Assembly (NCBI RefSeq): GCF_029607905.1
Contig: NZ_JAPHEH010000001.1
Coordinates: forward strand, 213,430 to 277,429
Direction: 5' to 3'
Origin: Thiovibrio frasassiensis
Lineage (GTDB): Bacteria > Desulfobacterota > Desulfobulbia > Desulfobulbales > Desulfurivibrionaceae
DNA: 64,000 bases
The notes under the pieces were generated by a model, which saw nothing but the letters and a program-made list of their open reading frames with translations, was not told the DNA's origin and searched no databases. Positions within the stretch are counted from its first letter, which is position 1. The number at the start of each line of letters is the position of its first letter. This document shows positions 25,547 through 34,187 of the stretch, piece by piece. Made by a program: the position numbers and the translations under genes.

Positions 25547-26683
25547 TCACTTGGGTTCCGTCCCCTTACCCTTGGCGCCGCCCCTCACATCGAGAAAGGG
25601 CAACAGCCCCCCCTTGTTTGGGTCAACCACATAGATCTCGCTGACCTTGGGCAGGACCTCCTGCATGGTCTCCAGATACATCCGCCTGCGGGTGACATCC
25701 TGTCCCCCTTTGTATTCCTTGAGGATGGCGAGAAAACGGGAGGCCTCGCCCTGGGCCAGATTCACCCGTTCCACCGCGTAGCCTTGCGCCTCTTCCAGCA
25801 TCTTTTTCGCATCGCCCCGGGCCTTGGGCACCTCCCGGTTGTAGGCTTCCTCCGCCTCGTTTACCAGCCGCTTCATATCCTGATCCGCCTCATTGACCTC
25901 GTTGAAGGCCGGCTTGACGTGTTCCGGCGGATTCACATCCTGCAACTGAACGGTGACGATCTTCACCCCCGCCTGATAGCGATCCAGGGAGTCCTGAACC
26001 TCGCGCTGGGTGGCGGCCGCCAACATTTCCCGGTTGCTGAGCACATAGTCAAAGGTCATGTTGCCGACGATGCGGCGCAGGGCGACCTCGGAAATATCAC
26101 GGACCGCCTGTCGGACATCCTTGACCTTGAAGGCAAAGAAGATGGGATCCTGCACCTTGTACTGGATGATCCACTCCAGATCGATGACATTGCGGTCGCT
26201 GGTGAGCATGAGCGACTCGTTGTCAAAACCGGCCTTCGCATATTCGGTGCGCTGCCCGGGAATTTTCGTCCTGAAGCCAAACTCCTCCTTGCGGACATTT
26301 TCCACATCGATCTTGATGAGCTCGTCAATGAGCGGCAGCTTGAAGTTCAAGCCCGACGAGGTCGTTTTGACATATTTGCCAAAACGCAACACCACGCCCT
26401 TTTCTCCGGGAGCGATGGTGTAAAAAGCGGAAAAAATGATATAGCCGAGAAAAAACACACCGATGATCATCCCCGGTCGGCCAAGGCCGCCCAAGAGTCC
26501 GGCCCCGGGGATATTCGGCCCTGCGCTCCCGCCACCGCCGGCCGGCCCCTTATCCTTCGCGCCGCTCGCCCCCTCAAAGAACTCCTTGATCTTGTTGAGC
26601 AAGAGAGCAATAAGCTCTTCAGGGGTTTGCGGCCCCTTTTTTTTGCCCCAAGGTGGCTGCTGATCCTGATCATCCCAAGCCAT
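25547..26683 (-). CDS. hflK: Membrane protease modulator HflK
   Basis: A 378-residue partner of HflC. The N-terminal Gly/Pro-rich cytoplasmic stretch (WDDQDQQPPWGKKKG..., GGGGSAGPNIPGAG) precedes one transmembrane helix (about residues 77-93) and a band-7 domain (TIAPGEKGVVLRFGKYVK). The start at 26683 has GGAG upstream; a longer in-frame start at 26800 would add non-homologous residues. It forms the hflK-hflC operon. Confidence 0.94.
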   Translation of the reverse strand: MAWDDQDQQPPWGKKKGPQTPEELIALLLNKIKEFFEGASGAKDKGPAGGGGSAGPNIPGAGLLGGLGRPGMIIGVFFLGYIIFSAFYTIAPGEKGVVLRFGKYVKTTSSGLNFKLPLIDELIKIDVENVRKEEFGFRTKIPGQRTEYAKAGFDNESLMLTSDRNVIDLEWIIQYKVQDPIFFAFKVKDVRQAVRDISEVALRRIVGNMTFDYVLSNREMLAAATQREVQDSLDRYQAGVKIVTVQLQDVNPPEHVKPAFNEVNEADQDMKRLVNEAEEAYNREVPKARGDAKKMLEEAQGYAVERVNLAQGEASRFLAILKEYKGGQDVTRRRMYLETMQEVLPKVSEIYVVDPNKGGLLPFLDVRGGAKGKGTEPK

Positions 26684-26954
26684 GGGCTCGACTCCTTTTT
26701 TTAAAAAAATTATTTCCAGATTTCCCAGATGCATGGGAAACATCCGCTCCATGCCCTGATCTTGACCCTTGACCCTAACAGCCTTCCCAGGGTGGTTCAA
26801 GGCCGAAGTGCAATAAAACTACATATCTTACTGGTTTAACAGGCAATATTTATTATAAAAGTACGAAGCCCAGGCGTTTTCTGGCTCGGCTGCCCAACCA
26901 TCTGCCCCGTTTCCCCGGCCCTCTCTCTCCGAGGACAATGACGCGCCCTGAATT

Positions 26955-27896
26955 TTACAGCCCGCTCCGGGGGTACAGGGCAAAGAGCCAGCAGCCGAAC
27001 ACCATTGCCAGGCTGGCAACAAAGAGCAGCCATTGACCAGCGGGCGCAAGCACCCGTTTCCCGGCAAGCCCTAAAGCGACAAGGAGCATCCCGACCAGAA
27101 GGCCAACGAAGACGCCCCAAAAATGCGCGCCCAGGTCGGTCCGCTCTCCGGAAGAGCCCATGAGCGCCAACAGGCTTGCCGCACTGCCCAAGGCAAGGAC
27201 CATCTCCTGCCAGCCGCCGATCCGGCGCAACCGCATGCCGCTTAAGATGCCGACCATACCGAAAACCGCAGTGGAAAAGCCAATGGAACGATAGAGATCA
27301 TCATGGAAGAATACGTTGATACCATTGGCAAGAACCCCGGTACACAAAACCGAGAACCAGGCAATGCCGCTGCCAAGATGGCGGCAGAGCGAATAGACCA
27401 GCACGCCGCCGAAGAAAATATTGCCAAGCAGATGCACGCTGTCCGCATGCAGGGTCAGGGCGGTAACCAGGCGCCACCACTGACCATCGTGCAGCACCCG
27501 GAACCGATCCAGGGCTCCGATATCAAACCAGTGGCTGTGGCTCTCCCAGGCACCGGTGACACCATAAAACACGACCAGCCCGCCGATAACCGGCAACACT
27601 GGGGGTGCATTCTCGACTATGGTCTCCCGCTCGAATCGAAATGGACGCTCCGGGGGCCAATCCTGGTTTTCTTCGGAAAAAAGCAGCAGCTCTTGCCGGG
27701 CGCGGATGATGTTTTCCTCGGGGACCAGCAGCTGCCAGCCCGCTGCGCCATGGAACAGCTCATGCTCAATATCCGCAGCATGCAGGACCAAAGACCACAG
27801 ATGGGCCACTTCCCGCTCCGGCGTCAAGCCGATGGACACCCAGCTCGACAAGGGTTCAGGCGGGTGCACAAACAGCTCCCCGGCGTGCACACCCAT
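26955..27896 (-). CDS. Rhomboid family intramembrane serine protease
   Basis: A 313-residue protein with about six membrane helices after a ~110-residue soluble N-terminal domain. The catalytic serine is in IGFSTAVFGMVG, the catalytic histidine in LGAHFWGVFVG, and the helix-2 motif in HADSVHLLGN. Rhomboids cut transmembrane substrates in the inner membrane. It starts 3 bp after the motB stop codon, so it is in the motA-motB transcript; no functional link to motility is known. Confidence 0.87.
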   Translation of the reverse strand: MGVHAGELFVHPPEPLSSWVSIGLTPEREVAHLWSLVLHAADIEHELFHGAAGWQLLVPEENIIRARQELLLFSEENQDWPPERPFRFERETIVENAPPVLPVIGGLVVFYGVTGAWESHSHWFDIGALDRFRVLHDGQWWRLVTALTLHADSVHLLGNIFFGGVLVYSLCRHLGSGIAWFSVLCTGVLANGINVFFHDDLYRSIGFSTAVFGMVGILSGMRLRRIGGWQEMVLALGSAASLLALMGSSGERTDLGAHFWGVFVGLLVGMLLVALGLAGKRVLAPAGQWLLFVASLAMVFGCWLFALYPRSGL

Positions 27897-27899
27897 CCG

Positions 27900-28694
27900 C
27901 TATTGCCCGCCGAATTTCAACGCCTCACCTTGAGCCCCCTTGCGGGAAAGCATGACAATATCGACGCGCCGATTGAGCTTCCGCCCTTCTTCCGTGGCGT
28001 TATCCGCGATGGGCCGGTATTCGCCATAGCCGGTCACGGAGAGCTTGGCGCCCATGAAGCCGTGCTTCTCCATGAGATAATGGACAATGCTGTTGGCGCG
28101 GGCGGTGGAGAGTTCCCAGTTGGAGGGAAAGGTCGGAGATTTAACCGGCACATTATCCGTGTGCCCTTCGATACGGAGGGTATTGGCATAGCGGGAGATG
28201 GAGGTGGCAATCTTGTCCAGGAGAGGAAGGGCGCCCGGCTGAACCTGGGCGGTGCCGGAGGGAAAGAACCCGGCCTCCTTCAAGCTTATGACCAAGCCCC
28301 GTTCGTTGACGGTCAGCTGCACCTCGTTTTTACCGCCATACTCCTGAAGATTGTTCTGGATGTCCTGCTTGATCTGGCTGAACTCCTGGGCCTCGGCAGC
28401 GGAGGAGACCTCCTCCTGGGACTGGGGCGGCACCGGCGGCTCCACCACTTCGGGGATCAGACCAAAATCCTTGTTGCCGATAACCTTGAGCGCCGGGGTT
28501 AAAGTCTGAGGCCCGGAGAAAGAAGATTGGATGGAGGCCTGCACCTCCTCCATTTTTTTCTGATCCACGATGGACATGGCATAGAGCATTACAAAAACGG
28601 CAAAAAGCAGGGTGATAAAATCCGCATAGGAGACAAGCCACCGCTCCAGGTTCGGCTCCTTCTCGTGCGCTTTTTTCCTTTTCGGTCTGCTCAT
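27900..28694 (-). CDS. motB: Flagellar motor stator protein MotB (OmpA-type)
   Basis: A 264-residue stator subunit. One N-terminal transmembrane helix carries the ion-binding aspartate (SYADFITLLFAVFVMLYA, Asp25), followed by a plug/linker and an OmpA-type peptidoglycan-binding domain (LRIEGHTDNVPVK, STARANSIVHYL, GYGEYRPIADN, NRRVDIVML). The ATG overlaps the motA stop as TGATG, so the pair is translationally coupled. Confidence 0.92.
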   Translation of the reverse strand: MSRPKRKKAHEKEPNLERWLVSYADFITLLFAVFVMLYAMSIVDQKKMEEVQASIQSSFSGPQTLTPALKVIGNKDFGLIPEVVEPPVPPQSQEEVSSAAEAQEFSQIKQDIQNNLQEYGGKNEVQLTVNERGLVISLKEAGFFPSGTAQVQPGALPLLDKIATSISRYANTLRIEGHTDNVPVKSPTFPSNWELSTARANSIVHYLMEKHGFMGAKLSVTGYGEYRPIADNATEEGRKLNRRVDIVMLSRKGAQGEALKFGGQ

Positions 28695-29473
28695 CAACCA
28701 CCCCCGCCTCGGCTGTAGATCAGGACCCCGCTGGTCAGGGTGAAACCACGCAACCGTTTTTCGATCATCCTGGGGTTCTCGCCTTTCTGAATGGCAAGAA
28801 GGCCCTCAATCACTATTTCCCGCTGGAGAATCTGTTCCTTCAATCTTTTTTTGAGCTTGGTACTGAGAGGGATACAGATGATATTGGCGGTCATCAGTCC
28901 ATAGATCGTGGCCACGAAGGCCACGGCAATGCCGGCGCCAAGCTTGGAGGTGTCGGAAAGATTGTTCATTACATGGATCAAGCCCAACACCGCGCCGATG
29001 ATGCCGATGGTCGGGGCAAAGCCGCCTGCGGCCTCAAAGACCTCGGCACTGACCTTGTGGCGCTCCTCGAAATTGGTGAGTTCGATCTGCAGAACCGCCA
29101 TAACCTCCTCGGGGTCCATGCCGTCCACAACCATTTCCAGACCCTGGCCGAGGAACCGATCCTTAACCCGTTGCGCGTCCTGCTCCAGGGTTATCAAGCC
29201 GTTCTTCCTGGCGGTGCTGGCAAAACCGACCAGTTTGCCGATCAACTCCTCCGGATCTTCTTCCTGGGGAAAAATGGCTGTCGCAGCACTGGAGAAGGCC
29301 CGGAGAATATCCTGGAGCGGAAAAGAAACAAAGGTTGCCCCCAAGGTCCCCCCCAAAACAATAAGGGCCGCAGTGGGCTGAATAAGGGCGTCGATGTGGC
29401 CGCCCTCGAGAAGCTGGCCGCCGATAACGGCGCCGAAGCCCATAAACAGGCCGATAAGGGTAGCTATGTCCAT
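28694..29473 (-). CDS. motA: Flagellar motor stator protein MotA
   Basis: A 259-residue inner-membrane protein with four transmembrane helices and the conserved central cytoplasmic segment (TARKNGLITLEQDAQ) plus FAPTIGIIGAVLGLIHVMNNL and GAGIAVAFVATIYGLMTAN. MotA and MotB together form the ion channel that drives flagellar rotation. It is the first gene of a motA-motB-rhomboid operon. Isolated motAB pairs can also drive non-flagellar machines, but the chemoreceptor nearby favours flagella. Confidence 0.93.
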   Translation of the reverse strand: MDIATLIGLFMGFGAVIGGQLLEGGHIDALIQPTAALIVLGGTLGATFVSFPLQDILRAFSSAATAIFPQEEDPEELIGKLVGFASTARKNGLITLEQDAQRVKDRFLGQGLEMVVDGMDPEEVMAVLQIELTNFEERHKVSAEVFEAAGGFAPTIGIIGAVLGLIHVMNNLSDTSKLGAGIAVAFVATIYGLMTANIICIPLSTKLKKRLKEQILQREIVIEGLLAIQKGENPRMIEKRLRGFTLTSGVLIYSRGGGG

Positions 29474-29629
29474 ATGTTGTGCGGCTCCATTGAGTTATCC
29501 AAAGGGAAATGCCCGTATTATAGCACGGTTCCCCCATCCCTGGTCAACAAAAAGAGAGGCGGACGGTGCAGAGAACCCGAAAGGGCAAAGGCTATTTGTC
29601 GCCAGACGGGAAAAGCCTCTGCGCACGGC

Positions 29630-29659
29630 AAAAAAAAAGGTCATGCCGAAGCATGACCT
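29630..29659 (-). terminator. Terminator of tRNA-Leu
   Basis: The perfect arms AGGTCATG and CATGACCT have a six-base loop and, on the minus strand, a run of nine T. It lies 33 bases past the tRNA 3' end. Confidence 0.9.
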
Positions 29660-29691
29660 GATTTCTTTACACAAGAAAACGTTTTTCAAAA

Positions 29692-29778
29692 TGGTGCCGA
29701 AGAGAAGACTCGAACTTCCACGAGGAAACCCCCACTAGGCCCTGAACCTAGCGCGTCTACCAATTCCGCCACTTCGGC
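29692..29778 (-). tRNA. tRNA-Leu (anticodon CAG)
   Basis: An 87-base class II tRNA. The acceptor arms GCCGAAG and CTTCGGC, discriminator A and an encoded CCA are present. The anticodon stem CTAGG/CCTAG encloses the loop TTCAGGG (CAG). A long variable arm and the T-loop GTTCGAGTC follow. The sequence closely resembles the common bacterial tRNA-Leu. Confidence 0.97.
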
Positions 29779-29922
29779 ACATCGTGAGAGGCGATAATAG
29801 TTTTTCCGACCACTGTTTGTCAAGAAAATTTACAAGGGGGTGCATAAAAAATCTCCCCGGGCTGCAGCTTGACCTTTTCCCGGTTGTCGCCTATTGTATG
29901 CGCACATAAAATCAGGACGCCC

Positions 29923-30903
29923 ATGACCATGAAAATATTCACCAACATCGCCGACATTCCAGGACCTTTTCCCAAGGCTGCCGTTACCATCGGCAACTTT
30001 GACGGCGTCCATCTGGGCCATCAGATCCTCTTCTCCGAGGTGGTGAGCAGAGCCTACCAAAAGAAAGGGACCAGCGTGGTTGTCACCTTTGAGCCGCATC
30101 CGCTCAAGGTGGTCCGACCCGACATCGGCCTCAAGCTCATCTCCACCGCCGAACAAAAGAAAGAGCTCATTGCTCTGGCCAATATCGACGTGCTGATCAT
30201 CCTCCCCTTTACCCGGGAGTTTGCCAATACCCCGGCCGAGTCCTTTGTGGATCAGGTCTTGCGCCAGGCCATCGGCGTCCAGGACCTGGTGGTGGGGTAC
30301 GACTATGCCTTTGGTAAAAGCCGCCAGGGCGACATCCCTTTTCTGCAGGAACAAGGCAAGGCCAAAGGGTTCACGGTCTCGGTGGTGGAACCCTATTACG
30401 TAGAGGGGATGCTGGCCAGCAGCACCAAGATCCGGGAACTGGTGGGCTTGGGCAAGATGGCGGATGTCAAAAAACTGCTTGGCCGCTACTACCAGATCCG
30501 GGGCGAGGTTAAAATGGGCAAGCAACGCGGCGGCCCCCTGCTGGGCTTTCCCACCGCGAACCTCGCCATCGCCGAGGAGGATCTTTGCCCCCATTTGGGC
30601 GTTTACGTCACCCAGGTAATCTACGACGGCAAATGTTACGGCGGCGTGCTCAACATCGGCTACAACCCGACCTTTGAAGGGCAACATCTCTCCGCCGAAA
30701 CCCATATCTTCGACTTCAACCAGGATATCTACGGCAAACCGATCAAGATCAACCTGCTCCGCTTCCTCCGCGGAGAAAAGAAGTTTTCCGCCCCCGGCGA
30801 GCTGGCCGCCCAGATCAGCCGGGATGTGGCCGATGCCAAGAAGGTCCTGGCCGATGCCCAGCAGGAGATCCTGCTCTCCTGCGAAGAGAAGTACAACCGA
30901 TAA
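29923..30903 (+). CDS. ribF: Bifunctional riboflavin kinase / FAD synthetase
   Basis: A 326-residue enzyme that turns riboflavin into FMN and then FAD. The N-terminal nucleotidyltransferase half shows VTIGNFDGVHLGHQ (residues 20-33) and LVVGYDYAFGKSRQGD. The C-terminal kinase half shows MGKQRGGPLLGFPTANLA and the GVYVTQV...NIGYNPTF block. AGGA precedes ATG 29923; a second ATG lies two codons later. It is followed directly by a terminator. Confidence 0.95.
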   Translation: MTMKIFTNIADIPGPFPKAAVTIGNFDGVHLGHQILFSEVVSRAYQKKGTSVVVTFEPHPLKVVRPDIGLKLISTAEQKKELIALANIDVLIILPFTREFANTPAESFVDQVLRQAIGVQDLVVGYDYAFGKSRQGDIPFLQEQGKAKGFTVSVVEPYYVEGMLASSTKIRELVGLGKMADVKKLLGRYYQIRGEVKMGKQRGGPLLGFPTANLAIAEEDLCPHLGVYVTQVIYDGKCYGGVLNIGYNPTFEGQHLSAETHIFDFNQDIYGKPIKINLLRFLRGEKKFSAPGELAAQISRDVADAKKVLADAQQEILLSCEEKYNR

Positions 30904-30938
30904 AAAAAGCCCGTCTCTTGCAAGGCGGGCTTTTTTTA
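30902..30938. terminator. Bidirectional terminator (ribF / chemoreceptor)
   Basis: AAAAAAAGCCCG and CGGGCTTTTTTT face each other across a 12-base loop between two converging genes. It is a strong intrinsic terminator in both directions. Confidence 0.92.
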
Positions 30939-30958
30939 TCTGCTTTTACAACCAACCC

Positions 30959-32599
30959 TTAAAAATCTTCAAAGTCGTCCTCACCAAAAGGGATCACCTC
31001 TTCGGGTTTTTTCGAAGCACCACGGTTTGCACCGGGCGGTAAAGCCGCAAGCGGCTTCTTCCGCGCTTGCCCTGGTTTCTGGCTGAGCGCCATGCGCGCC
31101 TGGGTGTTTTTTTTCGCAGCTGGCCGCTGTCCGCCACTGCCCCCTACCTCGGTCCCGGCCAAAGCAGCCAACTCCAGCACAACAATCTGTAGGACTTCGG
31201 TTTGTCCGCCCAATTCCTCGGAATGCCCGGCCGCCTCTTCCGCATTGGCCGCAACCTGCTGGATCACCTGATCCATTTGGCCTATGGCTTGGTTGATCTG
31301 GCTGATCCCCTTCGCCTGCTCATCGGAAGCAGTATGGATTTCGCTCATCAGAGAATCCACCTTGCCGATGTGCGCACTCACCTTGCCGAACTCCTCGCTC
31401 GTCTTGCCGACAAGCGCCGAACCGCCGCGCACCTTCTCCACTGTGCCCTCAATGAGCTCGGCCGTGTTTCTCGCTGCCTCGGCGGCCCGCATGGCAAGAT
31501 TGCGCACCTCATCGGCGACCACGGCAAACCCGGCCCCGGCCTCACCGGCCCGTGCCGCCTCAACCGCGGCATTCAGAGCGAGCAGGTTGGTCTGGAAAGC
31601 GATCTCGTCGATGGTTTTGACGATCTTCGAGGTTTGTTCACTGGCTGCGGATATTTCACCCATGGAGGCGGTCAGCTCGCCCATGGACTGGCTGGCCAGC
31701 GAAATAACCTTTGCCGTTTCCCGCATCACCCCTTCGGCTTCGGCAGAGTTTTCGGCATTGCGTTTGGTCTGGGAAGACATCTCTTCCATGGAAGAAGAAG
31801 TCTCTTCAATGCCTGCGGCCTGCTCGGAGGCGCCATCGGCCAAAACCTGCCCGGCCTCGGCTATGGCACTCGCGGAGGCATGCACCTGGCTGGACGTTTC
31901 GCTCAAGATCGCCACCACTCTCTGCAGCGAGCCCGAGATCTTGCGATTTATGGCCAGGCCAACCAACAGCATGAGAATGCCCCCGCCGACAAGACCAAAA
32001 AACAGCACATATTGGGTGGTCTTTGTAACCGAAAGCAAGCCAGAGGCGGTTTCAGCGATCATCCCATCGACCGCAACAAAGAGGAGATCCGCCCCCTCTT
32101 CAAGATCATAGGTGACCTGCTTGATCTCACCGAACATCTTGTTGCCCTGCTGCGGGGTAATGGAGGGGTCGGCGCTGATCTGCGCGGCAATTGCCAAAAA
32201 ACCATCATGGTACTTGAGGTAGACATCTTCCAGCCCTGCCGCCTTCTGTTTGATATCCGCGGCAAGCTCATCGTCGGCCGCGATCATTGCCGCAACCTTC
32301 TGAATATCTTTTTTTATCTTTTCAGAGGCCTTGGCAAAACTCTCCAGATACTTCTGCTGCTTTTCCGCATTGCCGATATTGAGGAGAAAATCCTTTTCGT
32401 ACCGCCGGTGCATCAAGATATTATTCTTGATTTCACCCAAGGTAAGAGCCAGGGGCATATCCGACTGGGTCAACATCACAACCCCAGCCTTGTTGCCCTG
32501 GAACTGCCACAGGGAAACGGAACTCAGCCCCACCACCAAGAGAATGGCCAAGCCAAACCCAATGAGCAACAATTTTTTCACGGTAACATCACCATTCAC
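30959..32599 (-). CDS. Methyl-accepting chemotaxis protein
   Basis: A 546-residue chemoreceptor. Its topology is standard: transmembrane helix 1 (about 9-30), a ~165-residue four-helix-type periplasmic sensor ([18 protein letters not shown]), helix 2 (about 195-217), a short HAMP-like link, then the signalling domain with the hairpin [20 protein letters not shown] at about 332-351. The C-terminus ends in DDFEDF, similar to the xWxxF tail that tethers CheR/CheB. A GTG at 32599 with AGGAGG eight bases upstream is the likely start. The ligand is unknown; a PhnD-like binding protein is encoded just upstream. Confidence 0.9.
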   Translation of the reverse strand: MNGDVTVKKLLLIGFGLAILLVVGLSSVSLWQFQGNKAGVVMLTQSDMPLALTLGEIKNNILMHRRYEKDFLLNIGNAEKQQKYLESFAKASEKIKKDIQKVAAMIAADDELAADIKQKAAGLEDVYLKYHDGFLAIAAQISADPSITPQQGNKMFGEIKQVTYDLEEGADLLFVAVDGMIAETASGLLSVTKTTQYVLFFGLVGGGILMLLVGLAINRKISGSLQRVVAILSETSSQVHASASAIAEAGQVLADGASEQAAGIEETSSSMEEMSSQTKRNAENSAEAEGVMRETAKVISLASQSMGELTASMGEISAASEQTSKIVKTIDEIAFQTNLLALNAAVEAARAGEAGAGFAVVADEVRNLAMRAAEAARNTAELIEGTVEKVRGGSALVGKTSEEFGKVSAHIGKVDSLMSEIHTASDEQAKGISQINQAIGQMDQVIQQVAANAEEAAGHSEELGGQTEVLQIVVLELAALAGTEVGGSGGQRPAAKKNTQARMALSQKPGQARKKPLAALPPGANRGASKKPEEVIPFGEDDFEDF

Positions 32600-32693
32600 A
32601 ATCCCTTCCTCCTGTGCACTGACTCCATTGCCTCGCCGGATCCCCCCCAACTTCTTTTTCCCCTTCTATCATTTCCGCAGCGACGCGTACCAG

Positions 32694-32731
32694 AAAAAAA
32701 ACGGCTGATCCCCGAGAGAACCAGCCGTTTT
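32694..32731 (-). terminator. Terminator downstream of the chemoreceptor remnant
   Basis: The arms AAAACGGCTG and CAGCCGTTTT are 14 bases apart, with a T-run on the minus-strand side. It would end the transcript from the PhnD-like gene. Confidence 0.85.
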
Positions 32732-32756
32732 CCACTAATTGACCGCAGATTAGCCG

Positions 32757-32840
32757 CTAAAAATCTTCAAACTCCTCCCCGGCAAAAGGGATACCCTTTT
32801 CAGCCTTCTTCCCTGCCGCAGCAGGTTGCAATTGCTCTTT
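32757..32840 (-). pseudogene. Remnant C-terminal tail of a second chemoreceptor
   Basis: A 27-codon open stretch between TAA and TAG reads ...AAAGKKAEKGIPFAGEEFEDF. This closely matches the last residues of the neighbouring chemoreceptor ([17 protein letters not shown]). There is no start codon or ribosome site. It looks like the end of a duplicated chemoreceptor gene whose body was deleted, leaving its own terminator behind. Confidence 0.7.
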
Positions 32841-32868
32841 TTAGCAGGCCCCACCCCTCCCGGAGTCA

Positions 32869-33762
32869 TTAGTTGGCAAACGCCCCATACTTCAGGGCCT
32901 TCAGGCATTCCCGCACACTGCTAAAATCAGCAGCCGGCGCCCAGCCAAGAATTCCGGCTTTCTTGGCCGCATCGGAATCGGCCTTAATCGAGAGGAGAGC
33001 ATCGGTGAACTTCTGAACCTTGGCGGCATCAACATGCTTTGCCGCTGCCATGGGCCACTCCGGATAGAGCTCGGTGCTGTGCACAAAGGGAAAGCTGTCT
33101 TTGATCTGGTTGATGATCCTGAAGTCGGCCATGGAGATCTTGCCTTCCTTTGCCATGGCCTCCATGACGTCGGTGCGAACGGTGCCGGCATCCATGGCCC
33201 CATTTTTTACCGCGAGAACCACGTTGTCATGCTTGCCGCCTTCCCGGAATTCGGCAAAATCTTTTTTGTAATCGATCCCGTTCTGGAGCAGAAGACGCAA
33301 AGCCATCTGGCCGCCGCCGAAAGAAGAGGATTTCACCACCATGAATTTTTTGCCCTTGAGATCAGCAAGATTCTGGATGGGGCTGTCCTTGCGGACCAAA
33401 ATCACCCCGCCGAACTCCTTGACCGGCTTGCCCCCCGCCGAATTGACCTGCGAGGCAATGGCCTTGGCGCCATACAGTTTTTCCATCTCCACGTAAAAAG
33501 CGGAGTTGGCCAACACAAAATCAATCTTGCCGTCTTTCAACATGGGCGAAATGGCAGCAAACTCAAGGGGCATAATGGTAACCGGCTCTCCCATCTTGGC
33601 GGTGAGATACTCTCCGGTCGCGGACCATTCCTCCATAACCTTGGGCGCACCCCGCAATGCCAGAACGCCGACCTTGATTTCCGCCTGCGCCGCCACGACG
33701 AAGATGGCACTGGCCAACAGGGCCAGAGACATCATCCCGATCTTTTTCATGCTGCTTCCCAT
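32869..33762 (-). CDS. PhnD-like periplasmic phosphate/phosphonate-type binding protein
   Basis: A 297-residue secreted solute-binding protein. A Sec signal (MKKIGMMSLALLASAIFVVA, cleaved after AQA) precedes a PhnD/PF12974-type domain (IKVGVLALRGAPKVMEEWSA, VLANSAFYVEMEKLYGAKAI, DLKGKKFMVVKSSSFGGGQMA). There are no permease or ATPase genes next to it, so it may act as a sensor rather than a transport component. It lies just upstream of a chemoreceptor gene and could present ligand to it. AAGGAG precedes the ATG. Confidence 0.85.
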   Translation of the reverse strand: MGSSMKKIGMMSLALLASAIFVVAAQAEIKVGVLALRGAPKVMEEWSATGEYLTAKMGEPVTIMPLEFAAISPMLKDGKIDFVLANSAFYVEMEKLYGAKAIASQVNSAGGKPVKEFGGVILVRKDSPIQNLADLKGKKFMVVKSSSFGGGQMALRLLLQNGIDYKKDFAEFREGGKHDNVVLAVKNGAMDAGTVRTDVMEAMAKEGKISMADFRIINQIKDSFPFVHSTELYPEWPMAAAKHVDAAKVQKFTDALLSIKADSDAAKKAGILGWAPAADFSSVRECLKALKYGAFAN

Positions 33763-34187
33763 AAGACTTCTCCTTGCTGTTGTAGTTCATGCTCTTTCCG
33801 GAAAATCCGGAACCCAAACAGACAAAAATGGAAACCTCCGGGCAAGATAAAGCCCTCCGCCGGAAGCGCCATCGTATAGGTAATAACACCCACACTTAAT
33901 TTATTGTATAATTTTCAGGAAGATAGTGTCAAAGGGAATTGTCCTTTTGTTTTTCTTTTTTTTCGACAGAATCACTGCCCAAGACAAAGGGTGTCACGGA
34001 CCAGGATGGCCCTGTCGCCATGGCGACAGACATCCGCGGCGGTAGGGTCCGCCATGATGAGACGTAGCCCTCCGCGGTCAGCGGGCGGTGATCCCGGCAA
34101 TGCCCCCGCCTGCTAGATATTTTCCGAAATTTTCAGAGAGGAGATACCGTGGAGGGCGAAGGCGAATATTCTCAAACAGAGCGGAAA
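33763..34187. other. Leader of the PhnD-like gene and a GC-rich structured patch
   Basis: These 425 bases lie between two minus-strand genes. Nearest the PhnD-like gene is a ~134-base leader with its promoter (33903-33932). Beyond it, 33972-34110 is strikingly GC-rich. It has an 18-base perfect palindrome CTGTCGCCATGGCGACAG (34012-34029) and a hairpin with CCGCGG arms (34034-34039 and 34072-34077). A 27-codon minus-strand frame (33972-34055, MADPTAADVCRHGDRAILV...) crosses it and may be a tiny gene, a coding remnant or chance. Confidence 0.4.
33903..33932 (-). promoter_or_regulatory. Promoter of the PhnD-like gene
   Basis: On the minus strand a consensus TTGACA (33932-33927), 18 bases, then TACAAT (33908-33903). 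It predicts a leader of about 134 bases before the ATG at 33762. Confidence 0.65.
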
